From: Verrucomicrobiota bacterium
GTDB lineage: Bacteria > Verrucomicrobiota > Verrucomicrobiia > Chthoniobacterales > UBA10450
Length of the DNA: 5,484 nt
Assembly: GCA_003219395.1 (NCBI GenBank)
Contig: QHOR01000341.1
Coordinates: forward strand, 1 to 5,484
Direction: 5' to 3'
The position numbers and the translations under genes are program-made. Below are positions 1 through 4,798 of the stretch, piece by piece; position 1 is the first letter of the stretch, and each line of letters starts with the position of its first letter. The notes beneath the pieces were generated by a model. The model worked only from the letters and a program-made list of their open reading frames with translations. It did not search any database and was not told where the DNA came from.

Positions 1-2
1 CA

Positions 3-1025
3 TTCACGGGCGCGTTATGGGGGCTGTTGATTTTGCGGCGCAGACTTTCGCTCGTTAACGCGGCGGCAGCCTTGGCCGGCTTCGTGATTGGGTACGCGCC
101 GGCCATTGCATTTAACATCACGCACCACTTTACCAACTGGCGCTATTTGATAATCGAAAGGCCAGGAGGAGGATTTTCGTCGCTCTTTCACATTTCAACG
201 TTCGGGCGAATTTTCCTTGATGAAATGCCGAAATTCTTCGGCCCCGACACTGTTCTCTGGTACTATCCGGAAACGCCGGCATCGGGCTACGTGTTTTACG
301 CAATTACGCTTTTCGCCGTGGGTGTAGCGATATGGCCCTTCGCAAGATCGCCGTCAAAAATCATACGAGCGATGCGGGGAGATCTAACGGATCACCTGCA
401 AAAAAGAGATTTTGATATGCTGGTGCTGACCGCAGTTTGCTTTGTCCCATACCTGACGATGCCCGCTGGCGTACCGAGCTATTTCTTCGGCGGATGTTTC
501 TTTTTGTCCGTGCTCACCGGGCGAATGTTGGAACGCTCTTTTTCTTCATCAAAACTGCTGCCGCGGCTTGCGGGCGCGGGTGCGCTCGGCGCGATTTTCG
601 TTACCGGGGGTCTGGTCATGGTCAAAGTCGGACAGGAAAATCAGATCGAAACACTCTCCTTCTGTAACGAGCGCAATAATTACTGCATGACACGAATTTC
701 CGGGGCGGACATGGAAGGCGTTGAACAGGATCTGCGCCAGCACAATGTGACGTCGGTCTGGACGACCATCTCATTTGTTTATCCGCTGCTGTTCGAGAGC
801 GGTGAGACATTGGCCGTTTCTAATGCGATTTTCGAATATCCCCATCGCGTTTATCCACAGAAAATCCCGTGGCGTGAGCCGAGCGTCAATCCGGACGCGG
901 CATTCGTCATCGAAACTGATGCCCCTTTTCGTTCGTTGCTGGAGGCGCGTTGCGCACAGGCCTTCGGCAGAGCGCCATTCGTTTATGAGCACGGGAAATT
1001 AACCATTGTCACAGAACACGAATAA
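3..1025 (+). CDS. C-terminal part of polytopic membrane protein, probable GT-C (GT39/ArnT-like) glycosyltransferase, 5'-partial
   Basis: The frame is open to the left edge: the codons before the first TTG (27) read FTGALWGLL, continuing a hydrophobic helix, so the protein starts outside the window and about 340 residues are seen. Visible order: end of one membrane helix, a second (LVNAAAALAGFVIGYAPAIAF), a loop with FNITHHFTNWRYL, a third around YVFYAITLFAVGVAIWPFA, two more around MLVLTAVCFVPYLTMPAG and YFFGGCFFLSVLTGRML, one around LAGAGALGAIFVTGGLVMV, then a soluble tail of about 130 residues. The GY.P...FN motif before a loop and the tail pattern 'DLRQHNVTSVWTT...LLFESGETLAVS' recall GT39-like membrane glycosyltransferases that use polyprenyl-phosphate sugars; this is recalled, not searched. 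The catalytic acidic loop of that family lies near the N-terminus, outside the window, so activity cannot be judged. No close downstream partner. Confidence 0.6.
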   Translation, partial: FTGALWGLLILRRRLSLVNAAAALAGFVIGYAPAIAFNITHHFTNWRYLIIERPGGGFSSLFHISTFGRIFLDEMPKFFGPDTVLWYYPETPASGYVFYAITLFAVGVAIWPFARSPSKIIRAMRGDLTDHLQKRDFDMLVLTAVCFVPYLTMPAGVPSYFFGGCFFLSVLTGRMLERSFSSSKLLPRLAGAGALGAIFVTGGLVMVKVGQENQIETLSFCNERNNYCMTRISGADMEGVEQDLRQHNVTSVWTTISFVYPLLFESGETLAVSNAIFEYPHRVYPQKIPWREPSVNPDAAFVIETDAPFRSLLEARCAQAFGRAPFVYEHGKLTIVTEHE

Positions 1026-1218
1026 GCATGAATCTCATTCCACTGGTGAATGAGGATGTGACTCCACGTTCCGTATTCGTGCGGCTACGCTGAAGGCCGC
1101 GGGAGAGCAGGTGCGGGATGCACCATCGGCCATTGCTGGTGGTCCGATCTCCGCGCTTCGTCGTTTCCCGATCGGTAATCATGATCGGAAATATTCTCGC
1201 TAATGCACCGTTTCACCG
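1026..1218. other. Non-coding intergenic stretch before the promoter region
   Basis: Between the membrane-protein stop and the A-tract region I see no convincing gene on either strand. It holds a short hairpin just after the stop (1034-1054) and a cluster of CCGATC/GATCGG words: CCGATC at 1144-1149, the palindrome CCGATCGG at 1168-1175, and GATCGG at 1183-1188. The 1168-1173 and 1183-1188 copies can pair around a 9-nt loop. This may be an operator-like cluster or chance; there is no independent support. Confidence 0.4.
1034..1054 (+). other. Small hairpin just 3' of the membrane-protein gene
   Basis: CTCATTC (1034-1040) pairs perfectly with GAATGAG (1048-1054) across a 7-nt loop, nine bases after the stop codon. 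No T-run follows, so it is not a normal intrinsic terminator. It could be a 3'-end stabilising structure or chance. Confidence 0.2.
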
Positions 1219-1282
1219 GTTCAAAAATTTTCAAAAAAACGCAAAAAAAAGCTTGCCAGTCGCCGACGGGTTCCGCTAAACG
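1219..1282 (+). promoter_or_regulatory. Candidate promoter, upstream copy of the A-tract/GCTTG module
   Basis: Three A-tracts (1223-1227, 1233-1239, 1243-1250) start 10 bp apart, in helical phase, as in intrinsically bent DNA or an UP element. The last is followed directly by GCTTGCCAG, giving a -35-like TTGCCA at 1253-1258. A weak -10-like element follows: CTAAAC at 1276-1281 (17-bp spacer) or TAAACG at 1277-1282 (18-bp). Transcription from here would start near 1289 and leave a leader of about 125 nt before the receptor start. The -10 match is poor, so this rests mainly on its repetition downstream. Confidence 0.4.
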
Positions 1283-1315
1283 GGATGCTGACGCGACAAA
1301 TGCGTCCAGAAAGCC

Positions 1316-1379
1316 GTTCAAAAAAACCTTGAAAAAACTGAAAAAAAAGCTTGTCAGCGTACGGAAATTTCAATAACCG
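1316..1379 (+). promoter_or_regulatory. Candidate promoter of the TonB-dependent receptor, downstream copy of the module
   Basis: A-tracts at 1320-1326, 1332-1337 and 1341-1348 are again roughly helically phased and are followed by GCTTGTCAG. The -35-like TTGTCA is at 1351-1356, and TAACCG lies 17 bp downstream at 1374-1379. The predicted start near 1386 would give a leader of about 27 nt before the ATG at 1413, a sensible distance, so this copy is the likelier receptor promoter. The -10 resembles TATAAT only weakly. Confidence 0.5.
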
Positions 1380-1402
1380 TGGCAGAACCTAACCAAACCA
1401 AT

Positions 1403-1406
1403 GGAG
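1403..1406 (+). promoter_or_regulatory. Shine-Dalgarno GGAG that selects the receptor start at 1413
   Basis: GGAG at 1403-1406 lies six bases before ATG 1413. It overlaps the in-frame ATG at 1401, which has only AACCAAACC in front and no ribosome site. Starting at 1413 gives MTKNVLNKLG, a clean signal-peptide n-region. Confidence 0.65.
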
Positions 1407-1412
1407 AAACTA

Positions 1413-2324
1413 ATGACTAAAAACGTTCTAAATAAACTTGGATTCCTTCGCACCGCTTTCATTGCGAGCGTCGGGCTTCCCTTAATTTTTGCATCGAACG
1501 CATTCGCGCAGTTGCCTGCTCCGGCTGCTCCAGCACCGCCGGGCGCGCCAGCGCCTTCGGCCGAGGTCGAGCGCGTCATCGTGACTGGTTCGAATATTCC
1601 CACGGCGGAAGAGACGGGCCCGAATCCAGTGGACACCTATCGACCGCAGGACATCGAAAAACTGGGTATCCGCAACGCAACCGACCTTCAAACATTCATC
1701 CCGCAGGAGGCGGGCGGAACCGTTAACCAAAACATCGGAAATGGTGGTGACGGTAGCGTCCAACTCAACCTGCGCGGCATCTTGGCGAAGGAGACTTTGG
1801 TTCTGATTGACGGCAAACGGGTGGCCTTCGGTTCGTTGGGCGTCGCCGGGTTTAGCGGAGGTCCGGACATTCAGTTGATACCCTTTCCCATGGTCGATCA
1901 CATCGACATTCTGAAGGATGGCGCCTCGGCTGTGTACGGTTCCGATGCGATCGCTGGCGTGGTCAACTTCTTCCTGGTCCACAAATTCCGCGGTCTGGAG
2001 ATTGGTGGCACGTACGGGAACACAAACCTTGGAGCCTCCAATGAGATGGGTGAATGGGAAGCGTGGTTGAAAGCCGGCACTGGCGATGACAAGACAGATA
2101 TCGTGGTGAGCGCCGATTTCTATCAGCGCGTGGGCGGTATTTTCGGTCGTGACCGCGATCTTTCTTCCAACGGCAATTTCACTAGGTTCGGCGGATCGCA
2201 GCGGCAATTTCCCTGGTCGCGTGCAAACTCGCCGTTTGATTCCCAGTTTGTTTTTCAGCGCAAACACCCCGCGGCCGCATTCAGCTCCCAATGCCTCGAC
2301 TTCACCATTTTACATCAGCCCTAA
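1413..2324 (+). CDS. TonB-dependent receptor, N-terminal segment (signal peptide and plug)
   Basis: Counting from ATG 1413, residues 1-32 form a signal peptide (basic MTKNVLNKLG, hydrophobic AFIASVGLPLIFA, cleavage motif AFA before Q33). Residues 34-50 are a Pro/Ala linker. EVERVIVTGSN (51-61) is the TonB-box-like segment common at the mature N-terminus of this family. The plug runs from about 54 to 188, with QLNLRG (117-122), LVLIDGKRVA (129-138) and IDILKDGASAVYGSDAIAGVVNF (from 164). Barrel strands begin with GLEIGGTYGN. Family-like sequence stops at FTRFGG (about 261, base 2195). The remaining roughly 42 residues to the stop at 2324 are out-of-frame translation and look unlike a barrel. 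Made alone, this fragment would be exported but could not form a pore. Confidence 0.8.
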   Translation: MTKNVLNKLGFLRTAFIASVGLPLIFASNAFAQLPAPAAPAPPGAPAPSAEVERVIVTGSNIPTAEETGPNPVDTYRPQDIEKLGIRNATDLQTFIPQEAGGTVNQNIGNGGDGSVQLNLRGILAKETLVLIDGKRVAFGSLGVAGFSGGPDIQLIPFPMVDHIDILKDGASAVYGSDAIAGVVNFFLVHKFRGLEIGGTYGNTNLGASNEMGEWEAWLKAGTGDDKTDIVVSADFYQRVGGIFGRDRDLSSNGNFTRFGGSQRQFPWSRANSPFDSQFVFQRKHPAAAFSSQCLDFTILHQP

Positions 2325-3234
2325 CGCGTTCGGCCTGGGGCAAAATCTGGGGGATCCGAATGCTTTGGATGGGAACTACGTTGCCTACAACTTTGCCTCG
2401 GTTACACCAGCGTTGCCTCCGGCAGACCGTCAAGTGTACTACGGCTCGTTCGTCCGCGATCTATGCGACAAATACCTGACTGTATTTGCCGACTTCAAAT
2501 ATGCGCGGTCGTATTTCGATTCGTCGCTGGCAGCAGTGCCATTTACGCCAGATCCATTTCACCAGACCGGCACTAACTCGTTCTTTAGTCCCAGTGGCAT
2601 TAGTGTGCCAATCTCGAATCCGTTTAATCCCTTCACAGTCGGCGACACGACCCTGGTCGTTAACGGAGTACCGGTGCCAATGACCACTGGGGTCCGATTC
2701 CGCGGGATTAACGACACAGGTCCAAGGAGTGAGAAGTTCACTTACTGGGATCAACTCTTTGATGTCGGGCTGCGGGGCGAGATGGGCGAATTCGGGGATT
2801 ACTTCAAGACGTGGAACTGGGAAATGGGCTTCCGTTACTCCCGCAACGAGGGACAAGACCTGTCGATTGGCGAAGTGAGCCAGCCTGGACTGCGCGATGC
2901 CCTGTTGGATACCAATCCGGCCACGGCATTTAATGCGTTTGGTGGCTTTTTCCGCCAGAACAGCGCGAGAGCCAGGCAAGCTGTTTATGTTACTCTGCAT
3001 AACTCAGGTGAATATGAGTTGCCGATTTACTATGCCACCTTTAACGGTGACTTGTTTAATCTGCCCGCCGGGCCGGTCTCCTTCGCCATTGGTGGCGAGT
3101 ACGACGCGCCGAGGTTCACTCGCGATCGTGACGCTCTCAATAACACCTTTAACTCCATTGGCTCGGTGGATGGGCAAAGCTTCCGTGTGAATCGGGATAT
3201 CTGGGGAATCTATGAGGAAGTGCGGGTGCCATGA
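2194..3234 (+). CDS. TonB-dependent receptor, middle barrel segment, frame-shifted
   Basis: This is the continuation of the receptor one frame over. Genuine sequence begins near base 2194 with DRSGNFPGRV; an ATG at 2149 opens the same frame but its first 15 or so residues are only a shadow of the upstream segment. It holds barrel strands and long extracellular-type loops: SAPNASTSPFY, LTVFADFKYARSYFD, the Pro/Phe-rich FFSPSGISVPISNPFNPFTV, WNWEMGFRYSRNEG, and GPVSFAIGGEYDAP, the usual wording of the mid-barrel 'FA.GGEYR' strand. It ends NRDIWGIYEEVRVP then TGA (3232-3234). 'YEEVRVP' matches the 'Y.E...P' strand of these barrels, which should run straight on into the next segment. There is no signal peptide, so it cannot work as a separate gene. 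Confidence 0.75.
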   Translation, partial: DRSGNFPGRVQTRRLIPSLFFSANTPRPHSAPNASTSPFYISPNAFGLGQNLGDPNALDGNYVAYNFASVTPALPPADRQVYYGSFVRDLCDKYLTVFADFKYARSYFDSSLAAVPFTPDPFHQTGTNSFFSPSGISVPISNPFNPFTVGDTTLVVNGVPVPMTTGVRFRGINDTGPRSEKFTYWDQLFDVGLRGEMGEFGDYFKTWNWEMGFRYSRNEGQDLSIGEVSQPGLRDALLDTNPATAFNAFGGFFRQNSARARQAVYVTLHNSGEYELPIYYATFNGDLFNLPAGPVSFAIGGEYDAPRFTRDRDALNNTFNSIGSVDGQSFRVNRDIWGIYEEVRVP

Positions 3235-4577
3235 ACTTTCCTGGCTTCTACAGCTTCGAGGTAGACTTCGCCGAGCGGGAGGAATGGTACAGCCAGAACA
3301 CCTCTACGGTGCTGCCTTCTGGGCTCTTCCCGGGCCAGCAGGCGTTTCACAGCACTTATAACGCGCAAAAACCCAAGATATCAATACGCTGGCAGCCGCT
3401 TGATCCCAAATATATCGGCGCAGTGACCCTGCGCGGCAGCTACAGCGAGGCATTCCATGCGCCGCAGCTGTCAGAGATTACGCCTGCTTCTTCGCAAAAC
3501 TTCCCGATTGTGGCAGATCCATTTTCGGGCCAGACCGAGCCACAGATTGAGGAACGTATTTTAGGAAATCCTGCTACGCATCCGGAAGTGGCGTATGAAT
3601 GGACCTACGGAATTGTTTACAGTCCGAAATGGGTCAAGGGCCTGACTCTAAGCGCGGATTGGTGGCACATTGATATGCGCGACATCGTGGCGACCCGAGG
3701 TGCGCAAACGATCATCCAGGAGAATCCTCCACCAAATAATGGCGCGTCAACCGTTATAGGTGCTGGCGGGGCGACTGTAGTTCGTTCTGCTGGTGACAAT
3801 CCGGGTGAACCTGGGCCAGTGACGCTGGTTATCGATCCCAGCGCCAATCTTTCCGGCGCAATATTTGAAGGTCTCGACTATGAAGCCATCTATATCCTGG
3901 ATTCGACGATCTTTGGTGGCGGCGATTGGGGCAGGTTGACGACCACGGTGAACGGCACCTGGCTATCCCGGGCTGAGTTTCAAGCTGCATCTAACGTAAA
4001 GCGGGTCGGCATCAATGGCGAATTCCTTCCGCCGGCATTTGCGCTAACCAGTTCGCTGCCATGGCATCGAGCCAACTTCAGTATCTTCTACGACGGCCCG
4101 GCGGACACCTGGATGCAGGGATTGGATGTCGGAGCGGTAGTACACTGGACCGGTCAATACGAAGATGACAATGCCAGTCTGACAGGATCGACCAAGCTCA
4201 ACGAGCCGAGAAGCGGTCCGTTGGACTTCCGTGCGCGCAAAGTGTCTGCGTTAACCACGCTGGACCTGCTGTTAAACTACACCTTCAACCTGCCACCGCC
4301 TGCTCCGGCGGAGGTGCCTGGGTTTGCCAAGGATGGCGGGAAGAACGTGAAGATGAAGGATGGCAAGGAGAAGAATGTCGTCCCGGTTTCCACGGCTGAG
4401 TACGGGTGCAAAGATTGGAAGTGGTGGCTGAACAACACCACGGTCACGCTCGGCATGCAGAATGTGACTGACGAAGATCCGCCATTTGTGGCTGGTAGCT
4501 TCGAGAACGGCTATGACGAGTCGCTGACCACCATCAAGGGCCGGTTCTGGTACGTCGGACTAAAGAAAAGATTCTAA
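3231..4577 (+). CDS. TonB-dependent receptor, C-terminal barrel segment
   Basis: This 448-codon frame opens with ATG 3231, overlapping the previous stop as ATGA. Landmarks: FYSFEVDFAERE (6-17), equivalent to the family's 'SLELD.A.RY' strand; LRGSYSEAFHAPQLSEI (67-83), the hallmark 'RGSYS..FRAPSL.EL' motif; GLTLSADWWHIDMRD (137-151); the late-barrel LTTLDLLLNYTFN; and a C-terminal segment with TVTLGMQNVTDEDPPF and RFWYVGLKKRF. The last residue is Phe, the usual C-terminal outer-membrane insertion signal. A lysine-rich KDG repeat (367-382) precedes a Trp-rich stretch (KDWKWWLNN). There is no signal peptide, so it depends on the upstream segments. AGGAAG (3215-3220) lies ten bases before the ATG but also encodes EEV, so it is probably not a real ribosome site. 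Confidence 0.8.
   Translation: MNFPGFYSFEVDFAEREEWYSQNTSTVLPSGLFPGQQAFHSTYNAQKPKISIRWQPLDPKYIGAVTLRGSYSEAFHAPQLSEITPASSQNFPIVADPFSGQTEPQIEERILGNPATHPEVAYEWTYGIVYSPKWVKGLTLSADWWHIDMRDIVATRGAQTIIQENPPPNNGASTVIGAGGATVVRSAGDNPGEPGPVTLVIDPSANLSGAIFEGLDYEAIYILDSTIFGGGDWGRLTTTVNGTWLSRAEFQAASNVKRVGINGEFLPPAFALTSSLPWHRANFSIFYDGPADTWMQGLDVGAVVHWTGQYEDDNASLTGSTKLNEPRSGPLDFRARKVSALTTLDLLLNYTFNLPPPAPAEVPGFAKDGGKNVKMKDGKEKNVVPVSTAEYGCKDWKWWLNNTTVTLGMQNVTDEDPPFVAGSFENGYDESLTTIKGRFWYVGLKKRF
4329..4382 (+). repeat. Imperfect KDG/KNV lysine-rich peptide repeat in the receptor
   Basis: The nonamer AAGGATGGC occurs at 4329-4337 and again at 4356-4364, in frame, 27 bp apart. The encoded stretch KDGGKNVKM then KDGKEKNVV is an imperfect nine-residue repeat, rich in Lys, just before the last barrel strands. 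Confidence 0.45.
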
Positions 4578-4601
4578 GGAATCAGCTAGCACAATTCACA
4601 G

Positions 4602-4638
4602 CGGCCGGGCTCCTGCGAGAGCCCGGCCGTTTGCTTTT
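4602..4638 (+). terminator. Intrinsic terminator of the receptor gene
   Basis: CGGCCGGGCTC (4602-4612) pairs perfectly with GAGCCCGGCCG (4619-4629) around a six-base loop (CTGCGA). It is followed by the T-rich TTTGCTTTT (4630-4638) and begins 25 bases after the receptor stop. On the other strand no T-run follows the hairpin, so it acts on the plus strand only. Confidence 0.9.
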
Positions 4639-4684
4639 GGCAATGCGACCATATATCGCTCTTGTTAAAAACCCCGGAGGCCAA

Positions 4685-4798
4685 ATGTCAGTCGCGCACC
4701 ACGGAATGTTTACTATCGTGCGCGTCACCCGGCGCCTCCATGATAGGCTCTACGCAGCACGTAATACAGTCGACCTTGCGCGCGCAGCAGATTTGTGA
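4685..4798 (+). CDS. Candidate 37-residue small ORF, unrecognised
   Basis: ATG 4685 is preceded by a perfect GGAGG at 4676-4680 with a four-base gap, and the frame runs to TGA at 4796-4798. The peptide begins MSVAHHGMFTIVRV and is basic, with no hydrophobic helix and no family I recognise. It lies after the receptor terminator and its 3' part overlaps the regulator gene on the opposite strand from 4750. No promoter of good quality is visible between the terminator and the ATG. The ribosome site is the only positive evidence, so chance is the likelier explanation. Confidence 0.15.
   Translation: MSVAHHGMFTIVRVTRRLHDRLYAARNTVDLARAADL
4693..4724. other. Inverted repeat with 7-bp arms between convergent genes
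   Basis: CGCGCAC (4693-4699) and GTGCGCG (4718-4724) are perfect inverted arms around 18 bases. The element lies 3' of both the receptor and the regulator. No T-run follows on either strand, so it is not an intrinsic terminator by itself; it might be a weak 3'-end structure for the regulator transcript or chance. Confidence 0.2.

Larger units (their letters stand above)
1219..1379 (+). repeat. Imperfect direct repeat, two copies about 98 bp apart
   Basis: Both copies begin GTTCAAAA (1219 and 1316), contain three A-tracts, share the exact 13-mer AAAAAAAAGCTTG (1243-1255 and 1341-1353), then read YCAG and finally TAAMCG (1277 and 1374). Spacing between matching elements is 97-98 bp. The sequence between the repeated blocks is much less alike, so this looks like repeated regulatory modules or an old, decayed tandem duplication. 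Confidence 0.55.
1413..4577 (+). pseudogene. TonB-dependent outer-membrane receptor, broken by two frame changes
   Basis: Read through two frame changes, this is one complete TonB-dependent receptor of about 1,050 residues: Sec signal peptide, Pro/Ala linker, TonB-box-like segment, plug domain, 22-strand-type barrel and terminal Phe. Such receptors sit in the outer membrane and import bulky ligands (iron chelates, cobalamin, oligosaccharides) with TonB-ExbB-ExbD energy. The first segment and the last are in one frame and the middle segment is shifted. The first switch is near 2190-2197 (net +1 base, or -2); the second lies between 3228 and 3234 (net -1, or +2). Neither site has a homopolymer or slippery heptamer. 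Apart from these, the reading is intact and family-like, so decay is recent or the breaks are sequence errors. The upstream A-tract module probably drives it; the 4602-4638 hairpin ends it. Ligand unknown. Confidence 0.8.

Noticed and set aside
27..1025. TTG at 27 as the start of the membrane protein
   Set aside because: The frame is open upstream to the window edge and the codons there continue a membrane helix.
1085..1321. Minus-strand open frame of 78 codons in the receptor leader
   Set aside because: It runs through the A-tract promoter modules, has no clear ribosome site that I can see and resembles no family.
1285..1332. Leader peptide starting at ATG 1285
   Set aside because: The frame stops after 15 codons at TGA 1330-1332 and I see no Shine-Dalgarno sequence before it.
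2187..2200. Programmed ribosomal frameshift in the receptor
   Set aside because: There is no slippery heptamer, and a second unrelated break lies at 3228-3234; neither looks like a recoding site.
1482..2291. Long open frame (269 codons) on the minus strand across the receptor N-terminus
   Set aside because: It is fully antisense to strongly recognisable signal-peptide and plug sequence, and its own translation has no family character; it is a codon-bias shadow.
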